Notes: generated by a model not told the origin, from the sequence alone. Positions 1 to 7,713 are shown, counted from the first letter of the stretch. The stretch is 64,000 nt of DNA from JACDAV01 sp964626755 (GCA_964626755.1 CAZVGO010000045.1:1-64000), one strand, 5' to 3'. Numbers and translations: made by a program.

Positions 1-517
1 GGTCATGCCCGGGTAGAGCCGGTTCGCCCACAGGCCGGTGAGCAGCAGCGTGAACGCACCGGTCAGCAGCGGGACGCGCGTCGCGCCGGCAAGGCCGCTC
101 AGTCGTTCGTGGACGATCGTGAGGTGGTCGGCGTCGACCTCGGCGCGTGTGCGGATCGTGCTGGCGAACAGGAAGAAGGCAAGCCCGGCGGCAAGGAACA
201 GGTCGCCGACCGAGGCGACGTTCTGGACGAGCGGGAAGGGGATCGGAATGACGTCACCGAGCGGTACCAGTCGGAGCAGGAAGTCGCCGCTCAGTTCGGA
301 GTCGATGACCACGTGGATCGCCGATCGGACGTCTGCCTCGGTGAAGCCGGCGAGCACCAGGCTGCGCTCCCAGATCGGCATGTAACCGCCGTTGGCGAGC
401 ATCACGATCGCGTTGGACAGGATGCCGACGAACGCCAGGGTCATGCCCGGGTAGAGCCGGTTCGCCCACAGGCCGGTGAGCAGCAGCGTGAACGCACCGG
501 TCAGCAGCGGGACGCGC
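1..517. repeat. 79-bp perfect direct repeat, 438 bp apart
   Basis: Bases 1-79 are identical to 439-517; the match stops at 80/518 and its left limit lies outside the window. The 438-bp period is exactly 146 codons, so the repeat is in frame within the DUF5317-like gene. Confidence 0.9.
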
Positions 518-690
518 AGCGTCTCGGCGACGTCGATGCCGGCGTTGAGCGCGGCCTCGGTCCCGAAGCGCAGGATGACGGCGGCGCCGAGCAGCCCGAT
601 CCAGCGCAGGCGGATCGCGGCGAGGTTGTTGATCGAGCCGCCGGCCAGCAGCCCGAGCACGAGGCCGAAGAAGACGCCGAAGGTCAGCAC
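1..690 (-). CDS. DUF5317-like integral membrane protein, 3' end outside window
   Basis: The minus-strand frame is open for 230 codons from a GTG at 690 to the window edge; an in-frame TGA lies seven codons upstream of that GTG. The protein starts with a glycine/leucine-rich helix (GLVLGLLAGG), then RLRWIGLLG and an IVMLANGGYMP segment, the arrangement I associate with DUF5317, a membrane domain of unknown function in actinobacteria and Chloroflexota. At about residue 205 the reading frame runs into a second exact copy of residues 59-84. The C-terminal part is therefore either an internal duplication or an assembly artefact. Function unknown. Confidence 0.6.
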   Translation of the reverse strand, partial: MLTFGVFFGLVLGLLAGGSINNLAAIRLRWIGLLGAAVILRFGTEAALNAGIDVAETLRVPLLTGAFTLLLTGLWANRLYPGMTLAFVGILSNAIVMLANGGYMPIWERSLVLAGFTEADVRSAIHVVIDSELSGDFLLRLVPLGDVIPIPFPLVQNVASVGDLFLAAGLAFFLFASTIRTRAEVDADHLTIVHERLSGLAGATRVPLLTGAFTLLLTGLWANRLYPGMT

Positions 691-759
691 GGACTGCTCA
701 CAGGCGGGTCAGTGTGTCACGCGAGGAGTGTGGCGCGCCGAGCCGGCGCGCGAGGCAGG

Positions 760-2178
760 TCAGGCCCGGTCGGCCGTCGTCGCGGCCGCGTCCGATCGTG
801 AACCGACGCTTGTCAGTCGCGCGGCTGCGGCCTGCCCGAGGAGCGGGATCGGCTGCGGGTCCGGCTGGCGACCCGGGTCCGGCACGCCGTCGACGTAGTG
901 CGTCCTGACGAAAGCGTCGACCACCACCGGGTCGAACTGGACCCCGGCGAACTTGCGCAGCTCGCCGAGTGCCTGTTCCGCGGTCAGCGGTGTCATGCGG
1001 TAGGGGCGGGCGGCCGTCATCGCCTCGAACGCGTCGGCCACGTGGAGGATCCGGGCGAGCCTGGGGATCTCGTCGCCGATCAGGCGGTCCGGGTAGCCGG
1101 AGCCGTTGTACCACTCGTGGTGATGGCGAATGATCGGCAGCTCCGGGGCGAGCTTCGTGACCGGCGAGATGATCTGGGCGCCGAGGACCGGGTGGGCGTT
1201 CATCACCATCCGCTCGTCCTTCGTCAGGCGGTCCTGCTTCAGGAGCACCGCATCCGGCACGCCGATCTTGCCGACGTCGTGGAGCAGGCCGCCCCACTCC
1301 AGGGCCTCCAGCTCCGCCTCGTTGACCCGCATCTCCCGCCCGATGTCGACCGAGATCGCCTTCACCCGGACGCTGTGCTTGCTCGTGTACGGGTCGCGCT
1401 TGTCGACCGCCTCGGCGAGGGCCCCGATCGTCTGGGTGAACATGTCGCGCATCTCGACGAATCGCGAGTGCGCCACACGTGTGGTGTACAAGGGCAGCGC
1501 GAACAGGAGCGTGGCCCACCATCCGTCCCGCTGCTGGAAGATCTGTGCCATCAACCAGGCCAGGGGTGCGAGAGCGAGCAGGTTCGCAGCGAATCCTCTC
1601 GCATCTCCGACGGCAACCACCTTCAAGGATTGCTGACTCCGAAGAGCGAGGATGGAGGCACTGGTGAGTAGGTTGGCGACAAAGAACGTCGCGGCGCCCG
1701 CGACCGTCGCGAGGAAGCTCGTCACTGGGACGAGGGGGCCGGTGCCTCGAAGGAACTCACTGACGAGAGCTCCGAGGATCGCCGGCAAGGCAATTCCGGC
1801 GTGGTTCGCCAGCGTCCCGTACCAGGGAACTCGTCCGCGGACCTCCCTCAGCTCGGTCGTTCCCAGTGCCGCGACCCACCCAGCCGCCACAGGTCCTCCG
1901 AGCGCCATCGCAGCAATGATCGGCGCGATGGCGACGCTGACTAGCGACCCTCTTGGCATTCGAACCGGCATCGCACCGGCGAATAGGGTAATCAGCGTCC
2001 AAAAGGTGAGGCCGGCGAATACGTTGAGCTCGTCGGAACCTGCGATGGGTATGCCAATCGCGGGTCGCATGCCCAGCACAAAGCCTGGGCGATTGGAAAA
2101 CACAAAGCTCGTGAGCAGGAGTGCAACCGCACTCATACCCACGAGCCCTGCGACATAGAGCTTCAGGGACCTGGACAT
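760..2178 (-). CDS. HD-GYP domain membrane phosphodiesterase
   Basis: 472 residues. The N-terminal half has about six to eight hydrophobic segments (roughly residues 1-240), with no recognised sensor domain. The C-terminal half is an HD-GYP domain: HSVRV, HDVGKIG, a conserved HPVLG, and HHHEWYNGSGYP, the signature that gives the family its name. HD-GYP enzymes hydrolyse cyclic di-GMP; all metal-ligand histidines and the HD pair are visible, so activity is expected. The ATG at 2178 is preferred to an upstream TTG at 2199 because CGGGGA lies six bases before it. The gene follows the 29-residue ORF at 2252-2341 on the same strand and probably shares its leader and promoter. Confidence 0.9.
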   Translation of the reverse strand: MSRSLKLYVAGLVGMSAVALLLTSFVFSNRPGFVLGMRPAIGIPIAGSDELNVFAGLTFWTLITLFAGAMPVRMPRGSLVSVAIAPIIAAMALGGPVAAGWVAALGTTELREVRGRVPWYGTLANHAGIALPAILGALVSEFLRGTGPLVPVTSFLATVAGAATFFVANLLTSASILALRSQQSLKVVAVGDARGFAANLLALAPLAWLMAQIFQQRDGWWATLLFALPLYTTRVAHSRFVEMRDMFTQTIGALAEAVDKRDPYTSKHSVRVKAISVDIGREMRVNEAELEALEWGGLLHDVGKIGVPDAVLLKQDRLTKDERMVMNAHPVLGAQIISPVTKLAPELPIIRHHHEWYNGSGYPDRLIGDEIPRLARILHVADAFEAMTAARPYRMTPLTAEQALGELRKFAGVQFDPVVVDAFVRTHYVDGVPDPGRQPDPQPIPLLGQAAAARLTSVGSRSDAAATTADRA

Positions 2179-2251
2179 GGTTCCCCGTACATGCGGCAAT
2201 CCCGCGAGACTCTAATCCCTCCGAGTCCCAATCGGGAATGGCCCGCGCGTA

Positions 2252-2341
2252 CTAGAAGCCTCTCAGCGATGCCCCCCCGGCCAAAGCGGTGACTGCCACC
2301 GTACTCAGGACGGTCAGAAGGCGAATGAGCCGAGCCTTCAT
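2252..2341 (-). CDS. 29-residue signal-peptide-like small protein
   Basis: A short frame, ATG to TAG, preceded by AAGGA seven bases before the start. The product opens MKARLIRLL, continues with a hydrophobic stretch (TVLSTVAVTALAG) and ends SLRGF. That is the profile of a cleavable signal peptide or tiny membrane peptide with only a few residues beyond. It lies between the structured leader at 2443-2535 and the HD-GYP gene, all on the minus strand. It could be a signalling peptide, a leader peptide for attenuation, or a regulatory membrane peptide. No family recognised. Confidence 0.5.
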   Translation of the reverse strand: MKARLIRLLTVLSTVAVTALAGGASLRGF

Positions 2342-2442
2342 AGGTCGATCCTTCGCTTCCGCTGTGTTCCTACCAGGGCTTGATGGCTTGCTCTGTCTGC
2401 ACGCTCGTACCTCCTGGCGGCCTCCATGCCCCTAGAGACACG

Positions 2443-2467
2443 AAAACCGACCTGACTCTTGGTCGGT
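2443..2467 (-). terminator. Attenuator-like intrinsic terminator in the leader
   Basis: On the minus strand ACCGACC (2467-2461), an 8-nt loop, GGTCGGT (2452-2446), then TTT. It falls between the promoter at 2581-2610 and the 29-residue ORF, so it would end transcription before both downstream genes unless prevented. Confidence 0.55.
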
Positions 2468-2480
2468 CGGTTGCACTACT

Positions 2481-2535
2481 CGCTCGGCCCCACCCTAAGT
2501 GCCCATTTCAGGTGGGGCTTCGGCGCGTCCGAGCG
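2481..2535 (-). ncRNA. Structured leader element (candidate riboswitch or attenuator aptamer)
   Basis: On the minus strand an outer stem CGCTCG/CGAGCG (2535-2530 with 2486-2481) encloses an asymmetric bulge and an inner 8-bp stem GCCCCACC/GGTGGGGC (2518-2511 with 2494-2487). The terminator-like hairpin follows 14 nt later. I do not recognise it as a known c-di-GMP riboswitch; the GEMM core motifs are not evident. Confidence 0.4.
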
Positions 2536-2580
2536 TCTCAACTTTGCTTCCCAGTACCCAAGTACTAGCAAGTACGCTGG

Positions 2581-2610
2581 ACTATAGGTACCCCGGACCA
2601 CACAGGTCAA
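2581..2610 (-). promoter_or_regulatory. Sigma70-type promoter for the leader / HD-GYP transcript
   Basis: On the minus strand TTGACC (2610-2605), 18-bp spacer, TATAGT (2586-2581). It would start a transcript near 2574, with a leader of about 230 nt before the 29-residue ORF. Confidence 0.6.
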
Positions 2611-2676
2611 TACGTAAATCTACCTATCCCGTGCGAGGAGGTCGCGAACGGCGCCCGTACACTCTCCGTGCGGCAA

Positions 2677-2699
2677 GCGCCTGACCCGTTGTCAGGCGC
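2677..2699 (-). terminator. Hairpin downstream of the 2728-3330 gene
   Basis: Perfect 9-bp stem GCGCCTGAC/GTCAGGCGC with a 5-nt loop, 28 bp beyond the stop of the minus-strand gene. No strong T-run follows, so it may be a weak terminator or an mRNA-end stabiliser. Confidence 0.5.
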
Positions 2700-2727
2700 C
2701 AAACGGTCGGTGTGACCTCGACTGATG

Positions 2728-3330
2728 TCAGAAGTAGCGCTGAACTGCCAACGACACGGCTGTGTCCCCTCCGGCTGCCAGCTTTCCGACGACGACCCCA
2801 GGGCCCGGGAGCGACCAGAGATGGGCGAGCTCGATCTGCGAGAGCTTTGCGCCAGCGAACCCAAGCTGCAGCGGTGTCAGCACCGGCGTCCACCATTTCG
2901 GGTTTCCGGTCGCATCGTTGAGCGGCGATGCGAGAAGGGCGCCGTCTTCCAACTCTCCAAGAACAACCCACGGACGATCCCGATCATAGAGAGTCAGCAG
3001 CGGCGCAGGTACCCCAGGTTTCGTGAGAAGTCCGGGTCGGACAACCGTCCAAAGCGCACTTCCGATGAGAAGTCGGCTCCTAAGGGCGACTCGACTCATG
3101 ACGGGAGGGCGAGCGACGGGTTGAAGCATCAGCTCGTCCACGGCGCCTACCCAGACCAGACTTCCGGCTGCCACGCCGACAACAAGAGTAAGGAGATTGC
3201 GGGCGCCCGCCTTCAGCGCGCCCGGATGCACGGCCACGTACAAGGCGGCTCCTGGCGGCGGCTGGAACCTGATCCTCTGTGCCTCCGCCGGCTCTAGTTC
3301 GATCGCGGTTCCTGGCTGCAGCGTGGCCAC
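2728..3330 (-). CDS. Hypothetical protein with one central hydrophobic helix
   Basis: 200 residues. The GTG start at 3330 is supported by GAGGAGG seven bases upstream. Residues about 1-40 are soluble (IELEPAEAQRIRF), residues about 45-65 are hydrophobic (LLTLVVGVAAGSLVWVGAV), and the rest alternates hydrophobic and polar stretches (ALWTVVRPGLL, PWVVLGELEDGALL). No family recognised. It stands alone on the minus strand, followed by a hairpin, at the left edge of the accessory island. Confidence 0.6.
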   Translation of the reverse strand: MATLQPGTAIELEPAEAQRIRFQPPPGAALYVAVHPGALKAGARNLLTLVVGVAAGSLVWVGAVDELMLQPVARPPVMSRVALRSRLLIGSALWTVVRPGLLTKPGVPAPLLTLYDRDRPWVVLGELEDGALLASPLNDATGNPKWWTPVLTPLQLGFAGAKLSQIELAHLWSLPGPGVVVGKLAAGGDTAVSLAVQRYF

Positions 3331-3342
3331 GCGAACGCCTCC

Positions 3343-3771
3343 TCATCGAAGGGAACAGCCCAGCGAGCATGCCCGGTTCCGTGGGATGGGTCCTGGCGTC
3401 CCGGACTGTGGGCGGCTGATACTTGTGCGTACGGTGAGCACCGCCTTCGTTGGGCTGCGAAGGTGTCGTCGACGGGGTCGGGTGGCTCGCTGATACGTCG
3501 CCGCGCTCTGGCGTTGGCTGACCAAATGCCCCCGACCTCGGAGACGGCGAGCCGGCCGTGGCCTCATAGGAGCGTGGTTTTGACTCAACGCACAGTTGCC
3601 CGTGCCGGCTCGCGCCCATCGTACCCAGGCCATGTCCGCAGCGAGCGCGTGGCGGCACAGGCCTCGAAGGTAGAAGCGGTTGAACTCGCCCTCGGCAAGC
3701 GTGTCAGCCGCGGTGACCGGCACCAGCTTGTCGATGACCTTGCCCGTCTTCGAGAGTCGGGTCGCGCTCAC
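3343..3771 (-). pseudogene. Fragment with a GEFNRFYLRGLCR motif, probably decayed
   Basis: The first about 50 residues (VPVTAADTLAEGEFNRFYLR, then GLCRHALAADM) read like a conserved protein; this motif recurs near the C-terminus of uncharacterised actinobacterial and mobile-element proteins I have seen. After about residue 50 the frame turns into low-complexity arginine/serine-rich sequence, suggesting frameshift decay. The GTG start at 3771 has GAGGGG only two bases away. Identity uncertain. Confidence 0.3.
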
Positions 3772-3850
3772 TGCCCCTCACATATGCGAGCTTCAGCCGG
3801 AGATCAGCTCGCGTCGCGTTTACGTGCTCGAGGAAGGCCGCGTAGCCGAT

Positions 3851-3909
3851 CGCCGACGGCGCCGACGGCGCCGACGGCGGTACCTTCGGGATGGCGGTAC
3901 CTTCGGGAT
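3851..3909. repeat. Short tandem repeats (9 bp x3, 17 bp x2)
   Basis: CGCCGACGG occurs three times head to tail at 3851-3877, followed by two exact copies of the 17-mer GGCGGTACCTTCGGGAT (3876-3892, 3893-3909). Confidence 0.85.
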
Positions 3910-4151
3910 GAAAGACGCGAGCCCGAGCAGCACCGCCAGAGCCGCTGCGCCGGAGGCCGGCTGACGAGTCCTTGTTCACACCCGGAGAGTCGGTGTGGGC
4001 TCGGCCCGTGCTCGAGGACCACGCGAGTCCATCGTTGGTCTAACGTCCAGTTAGGCGTATTCGTCAAGCCCTAGTTGCTTGCCCCTCTCATAATCCCTGC
4101 ACGGCTACTGCGGCGCCTTACCCGCGCATCACGCCTAGCAAGGAGGGGACC

Positions 4152-5015
4152 ATGGCGGACGATCGGTTACGAGGAGCGTTCAAGCGCGCGGCGGAAATCG
4201 CCTCCGTGGTGCCGGAGAGCATGCATCAGGCCGCGTTCAACCGCGCTCTGGACGCGGTCTTGGGCGTCAGGCAAGTCGAGACCGGCGAGGCCGGGAAGGC
4301 CTCCAAGGGGCCACGCGCTGAGCCCAGGTCACCCGAGAAGGGGCCGTCGGACCCGGTCGCGGCCCTCTCGGCAATGGAGCGGCAGAAGGCACCCGAAGTC
4401 GACAGTGCTCAAGGGGGGATCGCGAAGGGGCTTGCGCTGCTCCGTGTCGCTCGCCGCGAGCTTGAAATCGATGGCCTCACCGCGAGTCAAATTGCCACGG
4501 TCCTCACCAACAAGTTCCGATGGCGTGTTACCCGGCAGGCGGTCGCCGAGGCGATGGACCGCGCCGGAAACCGAGTGGATCGGCAGAAGGATGGGCGGAC
4601 CACGCGGTACCGCATCATGGAGACTGGCGAGCAGTGGCTAGACCTGCCGGCCGACAAGCGGCCGGGCGAAGATGCCTCGGGCGGCGGCGGCCAATCTGTG
4701 ACACGACGCCGACGGAAGTCGACGCGGCCTAGCAAGGCCGCGCCGACGAGCGTGAAGTCCACCGCTGCTCCCGCGCCAAGGAAGGCACCTGCACGACGGC
4801 CCGGTCGGGGCCCCAAAGCTGCTGTCGAGACGCTGATCAACGCCGGCTGGTTTGCGTCTCCACGTGCACTTGGAGCCATACGAACGGAGTTGGAGAACCG
4901 GCTTGCCCTCCGCTTCAAGACCACCGATCTCTCGCCGGCGATGACGCGTCTCCTGCGCGACGGAAAGCTGAAGCGGTCAAAGACTGAGTCGGGGCAATAT
5001 GAGTACCGCGCCTAG
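4152..5015 (+). CDS. Winged-helix/HTH-like protein of the two-gene pair 4152-5790
   Basis: 287 residues; ATG preceded by AAGGAGGGG. An N-terminal helical segment (FKRAAEIASVVPESMHQAAF) is followed by a lysine/proline-rich linker. A central region at about 90-160 has a helix-turn-helix/winged-helix look (LTASQIATVLTNKFRWRVTR, then YRIMETGEQWL). A basic, alanine-rich linker at about 175-215 leads to a C-terminal segment with a second wHTH-like pattern (LSPAMTRLLRDGKLKR ending QYEYRA). No catalytic motif is visible; DNA binding is inferred. It overlaps the next gene by 17 bp, so the two are translated together. Possible antitoxin or regulator of the HEPN-like partner. Confidence 0.7.
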   Translation: MADDRLRGAFKRAAEIASVVPESMHQAAFNRALDAVLGVRQVETGEAGKASKGPRAEPRSPEKGPSDPVAALSAMERQKAPEVDSAQGGIAKGLALLRVARRELEIDGLTASQIATVLTNKFRWRVTRQAVAEAMDRAGNRVDRQKDGRTTRYRIMETGEQWLDLPADKRPGEDASGGGGQSVTRRRRKSTRPSKAAPTSVKSTAAPAPRKAPARRPGRGPKAAVETLINAGWFASPRALGAIRTELENRLALRFKTTDLSPAMTRLLRDGKLKRSKTESGQYEYRA

Positions 5016-5790
5016 CGCGTTGGAGGCCGCGTTAGGAAACGTCCCAACGCAGTTTCGGACGCGCATTCTTGACCGCTACCGAAGCCTCAAGTCCGCGTAC
5101 ACGGACCGGCAGTTCGACACATGCGGACTTAGGGCCGGGAAGCTGGGCGAGGTTCTTCTTCGGTACCTCCAGAATGAACTCACGGGCAGCTACGTCCCGT
5201 TCGGCGACAAGATCAAGAACCTCACCGACGAGTGCCTAAGGCTGGAGCGACTGCCCGCAGCGGCCGGACACGAGAGCTTTCGGGTGCTGATCCCCCGGGC
5301 GTTGAACTTCTCGTACACGCTGCGGAACAAACGCGACGTCGGCCACGTTGGGGGTGATGTCAACGCTAACGAGATCGACGCGGCGACAGCCGTCAGGCTG
5401 ATGGACTGGTGCCTGTCCGAATTGATCCGCGTGACACTCGCCATCCCATTGGAGGAGGCTCAAGCGGTCCTCGACGCAATCGCCGAGCGCCAGATCCCGC
5501 TCGTCTGGGCGGTACCCGGCGGACGAAAGCGTGTTCTCGATCCTTCGCTGAGCCAAGCCGACCAGGCGCTAGTCCTAATGTACGAAGACGTCGAGACGGC
5601 GGTGCTCGTCGAAGACCTTGCTGATTGGGTGGGTGCCCGCCGGCTCGATCACTTCAAGGAGCGCATTGTCAGGCCACTGCACAAGAAGGCACTAATTCAC
5701 TTCGACTCCGAGACTCAGACGGTCATCCTGTCCCCGACCGGGGCAGCGGCAGCCGAGGTCGTGATCAGGCGAGGGCGACCGCCAGCGTAG
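4999..5790 (+). CDS. HEPN-like protein (candidate RNase) of the two-gene pair
   Basis: 263 residues. The all-helical N-terminal two thirds contains RNKRDVGH followed by VGGDVNANEIDAATA at about residues 112-135. The R-N-x5-H spacing fits the catalytic Rx4-6H motif of HEPN ribonucleases, where a polar residue follows the arginine, and the setting resembles abortive-infection C-terminal domains. The last about 80 residues look like a winged helix (DLADWVGARRLDHFKERIV, LSPTGAAAAEVV). The ATG start lies inside the end of the upstream gene (17-bp overlap). Role as toxin or phage-defence effector is inference; a plain nucleic-acid-binding protein is the alternative. Confidence 0.65.
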   Translation: MSTAPSALEAALGNVPTQFRTRILDRYRSLKSAYTDRQFDTCGLRAGKLGEVLLRYLQNELTGSYVPFGDKIKNLTDECLRLERLPAAAGHESFRVLIPRALNFSYTLRNKRDVGHVGGDVNANEIDAATAVRLMDWCLSELIRVTLAIPLEEAQAVLDAIAERQIPLVWAVPGGRKRVLDPSLSQADQALVLMYEDVETAVLVEDLADWVGARRLDHFKERIVRPLHKKALIHFDSETQTVILSPTGAAAAEVVIRRGRPPA

Positions 5791-5889
5791 TCACACCCAA
5801 CTCGACCAGAGAGAATGGCTGTCCACTACGAGCCGCGGCGCGATATGCTTCGGGCCTCGCCGTGAAGGAAGGAGCGCAGGTCCCTGTGG

Positions 5890-5909
5890 GCTCGGTCGTG
5901 TGACCGAGC
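5890..5909. promoter_or_regulatory. Perfect inverted repeat ahead of the small gene at 5931
   Basis: GCTCGGTC-GTGT-GACCGAGC, 8-bp arms, just upstream of the AAGGAG ribosome-binding site. It could be an operator, or a hairpin downstream of the HEPN-like gene; there is no T-run for a classical terminator. Confidence 0.45.
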
Positions 5910-5930
5910 AGGAGTCTCGAAAGGAGACCC

Positions 5931-6125
5931 ATGACCACAGCGCGCGCGCTTCGCCGACTCCTCGAGTACCAGATCGACCTCGACGAGTTGGGCGACTCCA
6001 TGAATGACCTCGCCAACGACGTCGGCCCCATCGGTGATCACCTCGATGTGAGCGTCCTCTTCGACGCTGGCGAGCACCTCCACGTCCTCGTGACCGCTTC
6101 GCGACAACCTGCATCAGCTCCGTGA
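5931..6125 (+). CDS. Small acidic hypothetical protein
   Basis: 64 residues, ATG preceded by AAAGGAG. The N-terminal half is acidic and helical (LLEYQIDLDELGDSMNDLAN), followed by a beta-like stretch (LDVSVLFDAGEHLHVLVTAS). It may be complete or the truncated remains of a longer gene. Nothing coding is evident from 6126 to 6333. No family recognised. Confidence 0.4.
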   Translation: MTTARALRRLLEYQIDLDELGDSMNDLANDVGPIGDHLDVSVLFDAGEHLHVLVTASRQPASAP

Positions 6126-6333
6126 TGCCGTGGGTCGCATCACGCGGACGACCTAGCGAGCAGACCACGAGCCCGACGTCGAGGTGGCGTCGCGCTCGTT
6201 GCTTCGCGGTCGGGCGTCGCGGTGGTGGTCGATAAGCTTCCCGACCTCGCGCGTCCCGTCTTTCCGGGGGACGCGCCGGTTCGGTCGGTATTCTGGGTTC
6301 GCGGTGGCTCGCCCTATCGGTCCGCTCTCCAGG

Positions 6334-6720
6334 TCAGGGTTGGAACGACGGACCCTGCTGTACTGGGAACGGCGGTATGGAGTCGGGATCGACCCCGAGA
6401 GGCACGAAGCCCTTCTCGGGGTACATGTGGCCGACCACCGTCGTCAGGTCGTCTGAAAAGACGTGCCAGTGCGTCTCGTCGCTACCGCCGAGCACGAACT
6501 CCTTCGGAACATAGCCTGCGATCCCACCCTCGCGTCCGGCAACGGCGACGAAGTCGGGAACTTGAGCAGGGTCGACCGCTCCGTCCGGGCCCGGCGGCGG
6601 CATCGTGCCTTTCGTACCCACGGGAGCCACGGGGGAGCAAGCGCCCACGATGAATGCCGCGGCCACCAACAGTGCAGTCGGGATCGTCGCCCTGCCGCGT
6701 CCCTCGCGGGTCAGGAACAC
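6334..6720 (-). CDS. Small lipoprotein, paralogue of the upstream gene
   Basis: 128 residues. A basic N-terminus and hydrophobic stretch end in the lipobox VGAC, so it should be lipid-anchored outside the membrane. The mature part carries FVAVAGREGGIAGYVPKEF and then a segment ending GHMYPEKGFVPLGVDPDSIP. Both are clearly shared with the product of 6741-7166. It is the last gene of a three-gene minus-strand run of exported proteins (7713 to 6334). The GTG start has no obvious ribosome-binding site, so coupling from upstream (20-bp gap) is likely. Function unknown. Confidence 0.7.
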   Translation of the reverse strand: MFLTREGRGRATIPTALLVAAAFIVGACSPVAPVGTKGTMPPPGPDGAVDPAQVPDFVAVAGREGGIAGYVPKEFVLGGSDETHWHVFSDDLTTVVGHMYPEKGFVPLGVDPDSIPPFPVQQGPSFQP

Positions 6721-6740
6721 CGTTCGTCGTGCTCGGTTGT

Positions 6741-7166
6741 CTATTCCTCAGTTCCGACGATAGCTGATGCTCGCGGGATACTCTCCGGGTCGACCCCCAG
6801 TGGAACAAAACCCCTGTCGGGAAACATGTGTCCGACAATGGTCTTCAGATCATCGCCGTACACCGGCCAATTGGGGGCGTCCGGAAGTCCGAGAATGTAC
6901 TCGCGTGGAACGTAGCCGGCGATCGTCTCGTCGCGCCCCCATACCGCGACGAACAACGGCACCCGATTGCTGTCGATATCCCCGTTCGATAAGAACGCCT
7001 CGTCAGGGATCCGTCCCTTCGTCGGAGCAGCATCTGCGGCCGTCGCGATCCCCAGTGCCGCGACTCCAAAGCCTAGAAGGAAGAGAAGGACGGGTGCAAC
7101 CGACGCGCGCCTTAGGTTTCGCGCTCGACTTGAAGCCAATCGACGTCGAGGCTGGGCTAAGTTCAT
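6741..7166 (-). CDS. Secreted protein, paralogue of the downstream lipoprotein
   Basis: 141 residues; ATG preceded by GAGGAGG eight bases away. An N-terminal hydrophobic segment at about 24-46 ending TAADAA looks like a signal peptide or anchor. The mature region FVAVWGRDETIAGYVPREY, followed by a segment ending GHMFPDRGFVPLGVDPESIP, closely matches the 6334-6720 product; the two genes are tandem duplicates that differ in anchoring. Middle gene of the exported-protein operon. Function unknown. Confidence 0.75.
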   Translation of the reverse strand: MNLAQPRRRLASSRARNLRRASVAPVLLFLLGFGVAALGIATAADAAPTKGRIPDEAFLSNGDIDSNRVPLFVAVWGRDETIAGYVPREYILGLPDAPNWPVYGDDLKTIVGHMFPDRGFVPLGVDPESIPRASAIVGTEE

Positions 7167-7179
7167 CTCACCGTCCTCC

Positions 7180-7713
7180 TCAGAAGGCGTGGATTGGGGA
7201 GGTAGGCCCGAAGTCGATGAAGTAGTACTGCCCTGTGTAGTACTTGATGGTTACTGCCGTCCTGAAGTTCTGGCTCCCAGCCGGGTTGCTGCAGATGTTG
7301 ACCCAGGCTTGCCAGTTGGAAGCTGGGTAATCGTTGTACCAGTAACCGGAGTATCCGCACGAGGCCCCATCCCTAATGCCCTGAGCGCGCATACCAATCC
7401 AGCCACTCGGCACCTGATTGACGGTACCGATGCAGTCGTTGGGGCCTCCTCCGTTGGCGTAAGCAAGGACCTGTGCATAGTGCAGAGCCGTGTGGTACAC
7501 CCCCGACCTTCCACAGTAATCCGTGTTGGGCTCACCCATCGGCGTGTAGTTTTCTTGGAAGACTTGGGCTGACTGGACCTCGGTCGCGAGAAGGAGCGTC
7601 GGCTGCGAGAGCAGGAGCCACGCTGCAAGGATGACAAGGCATGTCCTTAGCGCTCTCCGACTCCCGGCCCTAGCACGCCAACGGTGATGTGCGCGATCGC
7701 TCCAGTAGACCAC
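7180..7713 (-). CDS. Secreted cysteine- and aromatic-rich hypothetical protein
   Basis: 177 residues. After an arginine-rich N-terminus comes a hydrophobic stretch (CLVILAAWLLLSQPTLLLAT), fitting export. The mature part is rich in Tyr, Trp, Asn and Cys (TDYCGRSGVYH, GASCGYSGYWYND) with four cysteines that could form disulphides; this composition is typical of extracellular proteins. It opens the exported-protein operon, 13 bp before the next gene. The GTG at 7713 is used because no ATG lies before the hydrophobic segment. No family recognised. Confidence 0.65.
   Translation of the reverse strand: MVYWSDRAHHRWRARAGSRRALRTCLVILAAWLLLSQPTLLLATEVQSAQVFQENYTPMGEPNTDYCGRSGVYHTALHYAQVLAYANGGGPNDCIGTVNQVPSGWIGMRAQGIRDGASCGYSGYWYNDYPASNWQAWVNICSNPAGSQNFRTAVTIKYYTGQYYFIDFGPTSPIHAF

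Larger units (their letters stand above)
3331..4151. other. 820-bp stretch without an intact gene
   Basis: The stretch holds a degenerate minus-strand frame (3343-3771) and a block of short tandem repeats (3851-3909). Frames through the rest are arginine-rich and look like shadows. Near 4086-4094 there is an AT-rich patch (CTCATAAT) just ahead of the strong ribosome-binding site of the next gene. Confidence 0.5.

Noticed and set aside
2443..2535. c-di-GMP (GEMM) riboswitch in the HD-GYP leader
   Set aside because: Conserved GEMM core motifs are not recognisable by eye, so it is reported only as an unassigned structured leader.
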